Positions 27,426 to 36,751 of a stretch of 64,000 nucleotides of DNA are shown piece by piece. The notes beneath the pieces were generated by a model. The model saw nothing but the letters and a program-made list of their open reading frames with translations, ran no database searches and was not told where the DNA came from. Position 1 is the stretch's first letter; every line of letters begins with the position of its first letter. The position numbers were made by a program, and so were the translations under genes. Source of the stretch: CAWDJT01 sp963828705 (lineage in GTDB: Bacteria > Desulfobacterota > Syntrophobacteria > Syntrophobacterales > Syntrophobacteraceae); assembly GCA_963828705.1 (NCBI GenBank), contig CAWHGA010000049.1, positions 1 through 64,000 on the forward strand. The letters run 5' to 3'.

Positions 27426-28205
27426 ATGGGACCGGAAGCATTTGCCAATCGTGTTGCCTTGGTGACCGGGAGTTCGCGTGGGATCGGCCACACCATCGCT
27501 TACCGCTTAGCCGAGGCTGGGGCCGATGTGGTCATTCACTACCGCAAAGCGGGCGGGTCTTCCCAGACCAAGGCCGAAAACCTGAAGCGAGAAATCGAAG
27601 CATTGGGTCGGCGGGCTTTGATCGTGAAAGCCGATATCGCCAGCAAGGAACAGGTCCAGGGGTTGTTTGCCGAGATCCGTAGTTGCTTCGCTCGCCTGGA
27701 CTTTCTCATCCTGAATGCTGCCAAGGCTCCCTTCAAACCCATCGAGCGGCTGCTGGAGCGAGATCTGCGGCAACTGGTGGACACCAATTATCTCGGCAAC
27801 ATCTTTTGCCTGCAGCAAGCGATACCGCTCCTCGAAAAGACCCAGGGTAAGGTGGTTTTTCTGTCAAGTTTGGGTAGTCGATTTTACAATCCTTCCTACC
27901 CCCTGGGCAGCATGAAGGCGGCCATGGAAGCGGTAGTGAGGGATTGTGCCGAGAGTTTGCGCGAACGCCGAATTTCAGTGAACGGGATCTGTGCCGGCTT
28001 GGTAAAAACAGATTCATTTAAGGTGCTACGTCAGTACTGGGACGACATCGAGCAAATCCCTGAGGACCTGTTTGTGGAAACCGAAGAAATTGCCGATGTC
28101 GCCTGTTTTCTTTGTTCATCAGCGAGTCGCGCCATCCAGGGGCAGATGATGGTGGTTGACCGGGGTTTGAGCAACCGTTTGTACCGTGCGCCGGCCCGTC
28201 GCTGA
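27426..28205 (+). CDS. FabL-like enoyl-ACP reductase (SDR)
   Basis: A 259-residue short-chain dehydrogenase. LVTGSSRGIGHTIAYRLAEA is the NADP-binding TGxxxGxG turn, and NAAKAPFKPIERL is the NAG-equivalent. VVFLSSLGSRFYNPSYPLGS resembles the FabL (B. subtilis enoyl reductase III) SSLGS block more than FabG. The catalytic Tyr and Lys are spaced Y-x5-K (YPLGSMK) where FabL has Y-x6-K and FabG Y-x3-K. A C-terminal IQGQMMVVDRGLS agrees with FabL. Inferred role: the last reduction step of the dedicated acyl chain. A gap of about 240 bases precedes the ACP gene. Confidence 0.75.
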   Translation: MGPEAFANRVALVTGSSRGIGHTIAYRLAEAGADVVIHYRKAGGSSQTKAENLKREIEALGRRALIVKADIASKEQVQGLFAEIRSCFARLDFLILNAAKAPFKPIERLLERDLRQLVDTNYLGNIFCLQQAIPLLEKTQGKVVFLSSLGSRFYNPSYPLGSMKAAMEAVVRDCAESLRERRISVNGICAGLVKTDSFKVLRQYWDDIEQIPEDLFVETEEIADVACFLCSSASRAIQGQMMVVDRGLSNRLYRAPARR

Positions 28206-28444
28206 ATACTCGTCCCAGAGCGCGGCTGCATACGGCAAGCCACACTACCCGAAGGTTTAGCGTTTCTGCCGTCGGCTAACCGTGGCCTACTGCCCGCTTC
28301 GCGCAGCCGGGTTGACCATGGAGCCGAGCATGAATGGTAAAACGGTTTGAATCCCCCACCAACGAGCGGGGTTCGGAAAGGGCACATTAGGCCTGCACAG
28401 TTATGAGGTCTTTCTGCAGAAACTAAGGATTGAGGTCGTTGAAG

Positions 28445-29008
28445 ATGAATCAGGGGCTGGTTACAGAACAAACCGTCATTGAAGAAGTTAAGAAGGCCAT
28501 TGTCGAAACCCTCGGCGTCGAGGCAAGCACCATCCAAGCCGACAGCTCGCTGATGAAGGACCTTGGCGCGGAATCGCTCGATTTTCTGGACATCAATTAC
28601 CGCCTCGAGCAGGTTTTCGGCATCAAGATGGCCCGGCACTCTATCCTGGAACACATCGAAGAGGTTTTTGGCGAGGACTCTGCTATAGACGGCAGTGGCC
28701 AGCTTACCGAACTGGCGGTGCGCTTGCTCCGGACGCGCCTGGATGAAGGCGGCACGGCTTTAACTCCCGGCATGGACATGGATGAAGTACCGAACTTGGT
28801 GACGGTCCGCTCCATGGCCAGAAACGTATTGGATGTTTTGACCAGCTTGCCGGAGAAATGCACGAGCTGTGGCCAATCGACGTGGCAAACCACGGACGGT
28901 CACCGGATTCAGTGCCAATCGTGTGGGAATCCGGCGACCTTCACCAACGGCGACGACCTGGTCCATCAATGGCTGACCGAGTTAGAGGCGCAATCCTCAG
29001 CCTCCTGA
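28445..29008 (+). CDS. acyl carrier protein with C-terminal zinc ribbon
   Basis: The first ~85 residues are a carrier protein: VIEEVKKAIVETLGVEASTI, then DLGAESLDFLDINYRLEQVF with the phosphopantetheine Ser in GAESLD. Instead of stopping, the protein continues through a 50-residue linker into CTSCGQSTWQTTDGHRIQCQ and SCGN, a C-x-x-C...C-x-x-C zinc ribbon, to a total of 187 residues. ATG 28445 is used; an in-frame TTG lies at 28430. It is presumably the scaffold for the four KS homologues that follow. The ribbon is unlike a standard FAS ACP (about 78 residues) and may be a docking module. Confidence 0.8.
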   Translation: MNQGLVTEQTVIEEVKKAIVETLGVEASTIQADSSLMKDLGAESLDFLDINYRLEQVFGIKMARHSILEHIEEVFGEDSAIDGSGQLTELAVRLLRTRLDEGGTALTPGMDMDEVPNLVTVRSMARNVLDVLTSLPEKCTSCGQSTWQTTDGHRIQCQSCGNPATFTNGDDLVHQWLTELEAQSSAS

Positions 29009-29150
29009 CGATTATTCTCTCAGCGCCGGTCCGCCCAACTCCCATAGTTGTTCTGCCGTCAGCCAGCACTCAAAGCGTATGCTGAGCGGCGGATTGGTCG
29101 CCGGACTCGGCACCCTTCGAGAATCATCTTCTCATTCACGATTGCAGGCC

Positions 29151-30447
29151 ATGTCTGAAGCATCGCGAAAACGCAGGGTTGTGGTCACCGGCTACGGGAT
29201 GATCACTCCCCTCGGCAAAAACGCCGCTGAAACCTTTGAAAACGCCAGCAAGGGGCGTTCCGGCATCGATTTCATCCGTGCCTTTGACACCCGGGGCCTT
29301 CCCTGCCGCGTCGGCGGTGAGGTCCAAGACGAATGGCTGGACATCATCCCTAAACCTGTTGCCGCCAGACTGGACCGATTCACTTCGAGGGGCATGAAGC
29401 TGATGCAGGTTGCGACCAGCGAAGCGGTTGAACTGGCCCGACTGCAAGAAATCCCCGACCGCCGCCGGATCGGCCTGGCCCTTGGCTACCACGGTGAAAA
29501 CCCGATGGTCGCCGACATGACCGTGTTGCACCGGTTCTATTCCGAAGATCACGGCTGGGACCTCAAGGGCCTTGCCGACCAGGCCGGCTATTCCTGCTTT
29601 AATTTCTTTCGCCGCAAATCCGACGTTGGCAGTGCTTTGCTGGCGATGCTGCACGACTGCCAGGGGAGCAACCTCTCGATGGTTTCGGCCTGTGCCGCCG
29701 GAGCCCAGGCCATCGGAGAAGCCTACCGCAGCATCCAGGCAGATCGTTGCGACGTTATGATCGCCGGCGGGGCTGAATCCAACCTCAATTTCATCGGTTT
29801 TGTCGGCTTTGTGCTCATCAAGGCCCTGTGCGAACGCTACAGCACACCACAGGCAGCATCCCGCCCCTTTGATCGCAAGCGTAACGGCTTCGTCATGTCG
29901 GAAGGTGCCGCAGCCGTTGTCCTGGAGGAATTGGAGCACGCGCGAAGAAGGAACGCTCCGATCCTGGGTGAAATCCTCGGCTACGGCGCATCCGCAGATG
30001 CTTATCGAATCACTGATGTGCACCCGCAAGGCCAAGGTGCCATTCTGGCCATAGAAAGCGGCGCTGGCCAATGCCGATCGCGGCCCGGAAACGATCGATT
30101 ACATCAATGCTCACGGCACCTCCACACTGCAAAACGATCTGGTGGAAACCCTGGCCATCAAGAAAGTTTTTGGCGAGCGCGCCCAAACCATACCGGTGAG
30201 TTCCAACAAGTCCATGATCGGTCACACCATTGCGGCTGCCGGCGCTATCGAATGCATCCTGACCCTCATGGGCATGCACCACTCCGTCATCCTTCCCACC
30301 ATCAACTATGAATTCCCGGACCCCAAGTGTGTTCTGGACTATGTGCCCAACCAGGCTCGTCACCAGGAACATCGGATCGCAATCTCCAATTCTTTTGGTT
30401 TCGGAGGTCAAAACGCCTGCTTGTGCCTCACCGGCTCCATCGATTAA
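29151..30447 (+). CDS. ketosynthase KS1 (FabF-like), frameshift near 30060
   Basis: A FabF/KAS-II-type condensing enzyme of about 431 residues. The nucleophile Cys is in MVSACAAGAQAIGEA, the first His in YINAHGTSTLQND and the second in NKSMIGHTIAAAGAIE, so the triad is complete. The frame breaks at 30056-30065 (AGCGGCGCTG); dropping one base restores ESALANADRGPETIDYINAH. ATG 29151 starts MSEASRKRRVVVTGYGMITP, the family's usual beginning. It is followed by KS2, which has lost the Cys, so the two may form a KS/chain-length-factor-like pair. Confidence 0.85.
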
Positions 30448-30525
30448 TCCGTGCCCATGGCAGACTGCGGCGACAGGCATCCCGAATCCCGGTCAAGATT
30501 TGACGCAAACCGCCAGGAATTCAAC

Positions 30526-31802
30526 ATGGCTGAATGTGGGGTCATTACTGGAACAGGGCTGGTGTGCGCCCTCGGCCGAAACCCCGCGGAGGTCTTTGCC
30601 GCGTTGCTTGCCGGCAAGACCGGAATACGGCCGCTGGAAGATCGCACCAGTGAGGGTCTTTCCAGCACCTTAGGTGCTCCAGCCGTGCCGCTGGAACCCA
30701 ACTCCGTGGAAATGCCTCCCCGATTGGCGGGACTCATGGACAAGCATCTTTCACTCCTGTCCACGCCAGCCGTCAGGCACTTGCCGCCAGCTCCCCCGAT
30801 CGGTCTTTCATACCGCCCGAAGAAATCGGTTTTTTCGCCGCCATGGGCATGGTGGATTATGGGATTGCTGACCTGCTGCCGGCGATTTTAAAGTCCCGAG
30901 ATCTGCATGGCAACCTGAACTATGGCCAATTTTATGCCCAGGGTTATCGCGAGATTTATCCCCTCTGGCCCCTCGCCATGCTTAACAACGTAGCTTTTTG
31001 TCAGGTGGCCATTGCTCTGACTATTCGCGGGGCCAATGCAGTTTTTTCGCCCCATGCCGATGCTGCCGTTCAGGCGCTTGCCGAAGGCGTTGCCAGCCTC
31101 CAGCAGGGCAGCACCAAACTGGTCCTCGCCGGAGGCGTAGGCGAAACCCTGTCACCGCTAAGCCTCAATCGTGCCCGTCTGGCCGGCATCCTGGTCCCCA
31201 CAGTTGACACCATCAAAGGCTGTCAGCCCTTTGCAGCCCATCGCCAGGGGACCGTGCTGGGTGAAGGCTCCGCCATGGTTGCCCTGCAACGGGAAACAGA
31301 CGCGCGGGCACGCGGTGCCAGAACCCTGGCCAGGCTTACCGGGTTCGGCTTCTCATGTGATACCAGGCAGATATCCACCAATTCAGCCGCCAATGGACTC
31401 GCCCGCGCCATGCGGCAAGCGCTTCATGGGGCACAGATTGAGCCTGCCGCGGTGGACCTGCTCATGGCCCATGGCGACGGCACGGTGGACGGGGACAGCT
31501 ACGAAATGGACGCCATCGATCAGGTTTTCACGGAACGCAGCACCACCCTCCCGGTGTATTCTTCCAAGGGCGCTATAGGGCACCTCCTGGCCGCAGGCCC
31601 GGCTCTGGACTTGGTCCTGGCAACACAGATGATCCAAAACCAAGTTGTACCCCCCTGCCCTTTCTCCTTTCCCCTGGACTCCCGGGCGCGTTTCGTAGTG
31701 GCTGCCGACAAAATGCTGCCGGTCCGACTCGGTACGGTTTTGATCAACGCCTGTTCGCCGGAGGGAACCTGTGCCGCCATGGTGGTACAATCCATCTCAT
31801 GA
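30526..31802 (+). CDS. ketosynthase homologue KS2 without catalytic Cys
   Basis: A KS-fold protein of about 424 residues with AGGAAT before ATG 30526. The frame changes at about 30755-30770, joining DKHLSLLS to HASRQALAASSPDRSF. Where KS3 has TVTSACASATQAL, this protein has AVFSPHADAAVQAL; an ungapped alignment puts Ala at the Cys. Both active-site His survive (LLMAHGDGTVDGD and SSKGAIGHLLAAG). Such Cys-less partners occur as chain-length factors (Gln there) and as decarboxylating KS variants. It is likely the KS1 partner or a priming malonyl-ACP decarboxylase. It is more divergent than KS1 and KS3. Confidence 0.75.
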
Positions 31803-31893
31803 GTAAGATTTCAGGATTGATACTCATCGATCACACTTCAAAATAGTGTCATTTATTATGACTTAACTAGACTCAACCTGACCAGGATGACGT

Positions 31894-33720
31894 ATGCGAT
31901 TTCTCCTCTACGATCGAATTATTAGTATGGATAAAGGAAGTTCCGTAGTTGGGACGAAGTGTTTCAATTTATCTGACGAATATTTTCGTGGACACTATAA
32001 AAAGCAGGCTTATGTTTCTGGAGTGTTCTACATAGAGACCATGGCCCAGCTCCTAGGCTGGCTTATAATATATAGTCATGATTTTATGTTAAGTCCATTT
32101 ATGTCGCTGGTTGAAAAGGTCAATTTTAAACCTAGACTGCGACCTGATTTCAAAGCCGAAGTTCACGCCCAATTGCTATCCACATCAGCGACCGATTCTC
32201 TTGGAAAAGCTCAAATGTACGTTGATGGAGAACAAATTGCTTCCTTGGACCGAATTATTTATAGTCATTCAAATAAGGTTAATCCATCACAACTTAAGGC
32301 AGTTATTTCACTACTACAGTGGTTGGTCATTGCCATTAGATTGATCTTTTGCATGAGACTGATGTTTGAGGAGCGCAACAGCGAAACAGACATGAATGAG
32401 CATCGCCGAGTCGTGGTCACTGGGCTGGGTCTGGTCACACCGCTGGGAATTGATGTCGAAGCCAACTGGCACAAACTCCTGGGCGGCATTTCCGGCATCC
32501 GCCGCGTTTCTCTGCCGGGCACCGATTGTTCTCCGATTCAGGCGGTTGGGGAAGTCACCAGCGAGGACTGGGAGACTATCCAGAACAGCCTGGGCGATTC
32601 TGGACGATCCGAAGGCGAACGACGGACTGTCTTTGCTCTGTGGGCGGCCCGCGAAGCCTGGAAAGACGCCGCTTTGGGCAACCATTGCGCAGCGCCTGAT
32701 CGTTGCGGAGTGGTGCTGGCTGCCGGTTTGGGGATCAACAACCTGGAAGATATTCAACGTTGGACCACTCCCAGCGGGCAGTTTGACTACCAGCAATTCG
32801 CCGCCCAGTATCAGCAGACGAGTCCGGATTCGCTGATGCGCAATCCATCCAACCGCCCCACGGCTCTCATTGCTCGGGAATTCGGGTTGGAGGGCCTCAA
32901 TGCCACCGTCACCAGTGCCTGCGCTTCCGCCACCCAGGCCCTGGGGATCGCATTTCATGCCATTCGCCGCGGAGATGCCGATGTGATGCTGGCAGGCGGC
33001 GCCGATTCCATGATCAACCCGGTGGGACTGGTGTTTTTTGTGCTGCTGGGGGCCGCTGCAGTCTCGCCCGGAAACCCTGAGCAACTGTGTCGGCCTTTCG
33101 ACCGCAAACGCTCCGGCCTGGTGATGGGCGAAGGAGCTGGCCTGGTGGTGCTGGAGGAAGCTGCCCATGCCAGCCGCAGGGGCGCCCGCATCTATGCCGA
33201 ATTGAGGGGCTACGGCTCCTCACTGGACGCTTTCCGCCTTACCGCCCCTCATGCTGAAGGGCTAGGCGCCATCCAGTCAATGACTGCCGCCTTGCGGGAT
33301 GCCGGCCTCAAATCAAGCGAAGTAGACTACATCAATGCCCACGCCACCGGCACCAAGCTCAACGACTACACCGAGACCCTGGCCATCAAGGCAGTTTTCG
33401 GCGAACACGCGCGTCACCTCGCCATCAGTTCCAGCAAGTCCATGATCGGCCATCTGCTGGCTGCATCGGGCGGGCCGGAATTCATCTTTACGGTGCTGAG
33501 TGTGCAGCGCGACCGGATTCATCCGACCATCAACCTTATCCATCCCGATCCCAAATGCGACCTGGATTACGTGGCCAACGGCGAGCGGGCCATGCCGGTT
33601 CGCGCGGCTCTGTCCAATTCTTTCGGATTTGGCGGACAAAACGCCACCATTGCGGTCAGCAAGTTCCCACGCCCACCGGAAAGGTGGAGCTTGACGGTTG
33701 AACAGCGCATGTGCGAATAG
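31894..33720 (+). CDS. hotdog dehydratase DH1 fused to ketosynthase KS3
   Basis: Residues 1-140 are a FabA/FabZ-like hotdog (MRFLLYDRIISMDKGSSVVG); the catalytic His and Glu are kept with exact spacing (GHYKKQAYVSGVFYIETMAQ) although the usual HFPGxPVMPG loop is lost. After a 25-residue hydrophobic/charged link, Met167 (32392) begins a complete KS: TVTSACASATQAL (Cys), YINAHATGTKLND (His), SKSMIGHLLAASG (His). DNA of the first part, from about 31800 to 32390, is clearly AT-rich, whereas the KS part returns to the GC-rich style. The two may be one protein, or two genes whose stop has been lost by an indel; GAGGAG lies 18 bases before 32392, too far for a good start. Confidence 0.75.
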   Translation: MRFLLYDRIISMDKGSSVVGTKCFNLSDEYFRGHYKKQAYVSGVFYIETMAQLLGWLIIYSHDFMLSPFMSLVEKVNFKPRLRPDFKAEVHAQLLSTSATDSLGKAQMYVDGEQIASLDRIIYSHSNKVNPSQLKAVISLLQWLVIAIRLIFCMRLMFEERNSETDMNEHRRVVVTGLGLVTPLGIDVEANWHKLLGGISGIRRVSLPGTDCSPIQAVGEVTSEDWETIQNSLGDSGRSEGERRTVFALWAAREAWKDAALGNHCAAPDRCGVVLAAGLGINNLEDIQRWTTPSGQFDYQQFAAQYQQTSPDSLMRNPSNRPTALIAREFGLEGLNATVTSACASATQALGIAFHAIRRGDADVMLAGGADSMINPVGLVFFVLLGAAAVSPGNPEQLCRPFDRKRSGLVMGEGAGLVVLEEAAHASRRGARIYAELRGYGSSLDAFRLTAPHAEGLGAIQSMTAALRDAGLKSSEVDYINAHATGTKLNDYTETLAIKAVFGEHARHLAISSSKSMIGHLLAASGGPEFIFTVLSVQRDRIHPTINLIHPDPKCDLDYVANGERAMPVRAALSNSFGFGGQNATIAVSKFPRPPERWSLTVEQRMCE

Positions 33721-33762
33721 AATGGTCATTTGATCCGTCAAACAAGGAGCGTCTTCATCTCG

Positions 33763-34515
33763 ATGCATATCGACCTGTCTAACAAGTCGGCCCTGGTGAC
33801 CGGGGCATCCCGTGGCATCGGTCGTGCCATAGCGATGGAACTGGCTCAATCCGGCGCCAAAGTGGTGATCCATTACCACAAGAGCGCTCAACCGGCTCAG
33901 CAACTGGCTGCCGAGATTGCGGGCCTGGGCGGGCACGCCCACCTGTTTCGCGCCGATCTGAGTATACCCGATGAGGTGGAAGCGCTTTTCAAATTCGTTG
34001 GCGAATCCTTCTCGGGCCTGGATATCCTGGTCAATAACGCTGGAATGATCAAGGACCAGCTGGTTCCGACCATGTCGCTGAGCGATTGGGACAAGGTGAT
34101 GAACCTGAATCTTCGCGGCGCCTTCCTGGCCACTCGTTTGGCCGTCGAACTGATGCTTCCCCGCCATGCCGGAAAGATCATCAACATGGCTTCGGTGAGC
34201 GCCATTCAGGGCGGACGCGGACAGGCCAACTACGCCGCCGCCAAGGGCGGACTGGTGTCCTTCACCCGAGCTTGCGCGGTGGAACTGGCCGGCAAGGGCA
34301 TCCAGGTCAATGCCGTGCTGCCGGGGATGATCGTCACCGACATGAGCAGCCGCATCCGCAAACGCGCGGGCGACCAACTGTTGGAGCGTATCCCTATGGG
34401 CCGCTTCGGCAACCCGGAAGACGTCGCCCATTTGGTGGTATTCCTTGCCTCGCCTCTCGCCGATTACATCACCGGGCAATCCATTGCCATTGATGGAGGC
34501 ATGAGCATCGCATGA
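33763..34515 (+). CDS. fabG: 3-oxoacyl-ACP reductase (FabG)
   Basis: A 250-residue SDR ketoreductase. ALVTGASRGIGRAIAMELAQ is the NADPH turn, LVNNAGMIKD the NNAG motif, the catalytic Ser is in INMASVSAIQGGRGQ, and NYAAAKGGL holds Tyr-x3-Lys. MSSRIRKRAGDQLLERIPMG and YITGQSIAIDGG end the protein as in housekeeping FabG. ATG 33763 is used; AGGAG lies about 13 bases upstream. The stop overlaps AcpS by ATGA, so the two are coupled. It supplies the beta-keto reduction of the dedicated pathway. Confidence 0.9.
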   Translation: MHIDLSNKSALVTGASRGIGRAIAMELAQSGAKVVIHYHKSAQPAQQLAAEIAGLGGHAHLFRADLSIPDEVEALFKFVGESFSGLDILVNNAGMIKDQLVPTMSLSDWDKVMNLNLRGAFLATRLAVELMLPRHAGKIINMASVSAIQGGRGQANYAAAKGGLVSFTRACAVELAGKGIQVNAVLPGMIVTDMSSRIRKRAGDQLLERIPMGRFGNPEDVAHLVVFLASPLADYITGQSIAIDGGMSIA

Positions 34516-34931
34516 TCCGGATCTTTCAAGGAATCGATCTGGTGAACATCGCCAAGTTGCAACAGGTGATGGCGAAACATGACGCCTTCATCCAGGAGGT
34601 CTTCACTTGTCAGGAACGCGACTACTGCCTGGCCAGCGCCCACCCGCAGGTGCATTTCGCTGGGCGATTCGCCGTCAAGGAAGCCTGTCTGAAGGCTCTC
34701 GGACAGGGACTTAGCGCCACCGGCATCGACCGAGTGTTGCTGGATATTGAACTGCTCTCACGAGCCTCCGGGCCGCCGCAGTTGGTTCTGCACGGCTGGG
34801 CCGCGGCGCTCGGCAGGAAGAGACAGATCGTACAGCGTACAGTTTCCATTTCCCATTCGGGCGATTATGCGGTAGCTATGGTGGTTCTTGTGGGTCTGGA
34901 TTCACCCCCTGGATCAAGCGAGGTGCCCTAG
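34512..34931 (+). CDS. acpS: holo-[acyl-carrier-protein] synthase
   Basis: A 139-residue phosphopantetheinyl transferase of the AcpS group. The Mg site is GIDLVNI (Asp9) and GRFAVKEACLKALGQGL (Glu); VSISHSGDYAVAMVV is the C-terminal family motif. It would load CoA's 4'-phosphopantetheine on the cluster ACP. Its place inside the KR-DH-KS run, overlapping fabG and two bases before DH2, says the pathway brings its own carrier-activating enzyme. Whether the genome has another AcpS cannot be seen here. Confidence 0.88.
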   Translation: MIRIFQGIDLVNIAKLQQVMAKHDAFIQEVFTCQERDYCLASAHPQVHFAGRFAVKEACLKALGQGLSATGIDRVLLDIELLSRASGPPQLVLHGWAAALGRKRQIVQRTVSISHSGDYAVAMVVLVGLDSPPGSSEVP

Positions 34932-34933
34932 TC

Positions 34934-35386
34934 ATGCGCTATTTGCTGGTGGATCGCATCATCGACTGGAAGCCCGGCGAAAGCATAACCGGGATCAAGA
35001 ATGTCGCCATGAGCGAAGATTTTCTGGAGTTCCACTTTCCAGGCAATCCGGTAATGCCTGGAGCCTTGCTGCTGGAGGCGTTGGTGCAGCTCACCGGTTG
35101 GCTGGAAGCGGCGTCTTCGGATTTTGCCCATTGGTTCGTGGTTAGCGCCGTGCGCAAATGCAATTTCTACGGGTTTATCCTCCCCGGCGACCAGGTGAAG
35201 CTCGAAGTGCGCAGGACCGGGGATGCTTCATCCGGCCAGGTAGGATATCAGGGGACCGCTGCGGTGGATGGGAAAAAGAAGATCAAAGTGGCTTTTGCCG
35301 GGGAACGGCTGCCACTGGACAGCATTGAAGATGTGGCCGAGCAACGGAAGTTGTTCCGAGTCCTGGTAAGAGAGCTGGCGGTGTAG
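34934..35386 (+). CDS. FabZ-like hotdog dehydratase DH2
   Basis: A 150-residue hotdog protein with the full catalytic motif FHFPGNPVMPGALLLEALVQ (His and Glu). The N-terminus MRYLLVDRIIDWKPGESITG parallels that of DH1 (MRFLLYDRIISMDKGSSVVG), so the two are related and presumably dehydrate different chain lengths or geometries. The C-terminal part is unlike FabZ of the lipid A operon (46694-47155) in this window. It overlaps neither neighbour but has only two bases before it and one base after it. Confidence 0.85.
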   Translation: MRYLLVDRIIDWKPGESITGIKNVAMSEDFLEFHFPGNPVMPGALLLEALVQLTGWLEAASSDFAHWFVVSAVRKCNFYGFILPGDQVKLEVRRTGDASSGQVGYQGTAAVDGKKKIKVAFAGERLPLDSIEDVAEQRKLFRVLVRELAV

Positions 35387-35387
35387 C

Positions 35388-36677
35388 ATGCCAACCAGAG
35401 AAGTAGTGATCACGGGAATGGGGCTGGTTTCGCCCCTTGGCCTTAATGTGACCGCGAACTGGGAGAACCTTAAGGAGCAGCGGACCGGCATCGGTCACTT
35501 TCCGGGAGACAACCGGCCGCCATTTGCACAGTATCTGGGCAAGGTGAATGGATTCATAGCGCCCAGCGATATTCCCGGCAAGCTATCCAGCCAGGTCCGG
35601 TTCCTGTCGCGCGGTTCTCTACTCGGCCTGGGAGCGGCGCAGGAAGCCATGGCGCATGCTGCCCCGGATCTGGATCAGATCCCCCCGGGGCGTCGAGCGC
35701 TGTACCTGGCATCCGGCGACCTCACTCAGGTGGGCTACACCTTCATGTACCCCGCCATTGCCGAAAGCACCTCAAGGCGTTTCGAACACATCGATCCCGA
35801 CCGGCTCAATCAGGCCACCCTGGATCGGGTTAACCCATTTTTTCTGCTGGAATCCATCGCCAACAATCTGTTCAGTTTTCTTTCCGCCTATCTGGCTTTC
35901 ATGGGCACCAACACCAGTGTGGCGTCGTTATCGCCGTGCGGCGTTCAAGCCTTGGAGCTGGCAGCTCGAAGCATCCAGGACGGCCATGCCGACATCGCCA
36001 TGGCAGTCGGCTGCGGCTGTTGGATTGCCGATGTTCCGCTCCTGGAAATGGACGGCCTGGGATTGTTGTCACGCTGCCGTCACGGGGCCGCATCTTTTCG
36101 CCCCCTGGATCGTCGGCGCGACGGCTTTATTGCCGGGGAAGGCGCTGCAGCTTTGCTTTTGGAAACAGCGGACAACGCCCGTCGCCGCGGCGCCTCCATT
36201 TGTGCAACCCTTCCCGGTTTCGGCAATGCCACGGCCAGCAACGACAGCGACGGCTGGGGCGTCCCCCAACGCGTCAGCGAACACAGCATGCGGATGGCCA
36301 TGGAAGAATCCGGTTGCGACCTGAACGATCTGGCCTTCTGGTGTCCGCACGGCAGTGGCACACTCAAGGGCGATCGTTCTGAGCTTTCTTCCATACAGAC
36401 TATTGCCTCTGACGGCGTCGAGCCCCCTGCGGTCAGCGCGCTAAAATCCTACACCGGACACATGGCTGCGGCCAGTGATCTGGCTGAAATCATCCTTGGA
36501 ATTAGGGCACTGACCAGTAATCTGGTCCCGGGGACACTCAATTTCCAGGCCACAGATGCGGAATTTGCCGAATTGTGCATTGCCGCAGACCATCAATGGA
36601 CCTCCAGGCGCCATTTCATCTCCACCAGCTATGGTCTCATGGGGCAATCCTCTTCGCTGGTGGTGCATGTCCCCTGA
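35388..36677 (+). CDS. ketosynthase homologue KS4, Cys replaced by Ser
   Basis: An intact 429-residue KS-fold protein (MPTREVVITGMGLVSPLGLN). Ungapped alignment to KS3 places Ser at the nucleophile: KS3 VTSACASATQALGIA against VASLSPCGVQALELA; a Cys follows two residues later. Both His are present (FWCPHGSGTLKGD and LKSYTGHMAAASD). The long insert between about residues 55 and 150 (VGYTFMYPAIAESTSRRF) is not seen in FabF. It is probably the non-condensing partner of KS3, giving the cluster two catalytic/non-catalytic KS pairs. It ends 72 bases before the acyltransferase. Confidence 0.8.
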   Translation: MPTREVVITGMGLVSPLGLNVTANWENLKEQRTGIGHFPGDNRPPFAQYLGKVNGFIAPSDIPGKLSSQVRFLSRGSLLGLGAAQEAMAHAAPDLDQIPPGRRALYLASGDLTQVGYTFMYPAIAESTSRRFEHIDPDRLNQATLDRVNPFFLLESIANNLFSFLSAYLAFMGTNTSVASLSPCGVQALELAARSIQDGHADIAMAVGCGCWIADVPLLEMDGLGLLSRCRHGAASFRPLDRRRDGFIAGEGAAALLLETADNARRRGASICATLPGFGNATASNDSDGWGVPQRVSEHSMRMAMEESGCDLNDLAFWCPHGSGTLKGDRSELSSIQTIASDGVEPPAVSALKSYTGHMAAASDLAEIILGIRALTSNLVPGTLNFQATDAEFAELCIAADHQWTSRRHFISTSYGLMGQSSSLVVHVP

Positions 36678-36751
36678 AGACGGACGATTTCACTTTGCTG
36701 CGAAGCCAGACCTGACCATGCGGACGCAGGCTCAGGTCCGGAGGTAGCCCG

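Noticed and set aside
32314..34479. Long minus-strand frames opposite DH1-KS3 and fabG
   Set aside because: Mirror frames of catalytic KS and SDR domains, with no start context.
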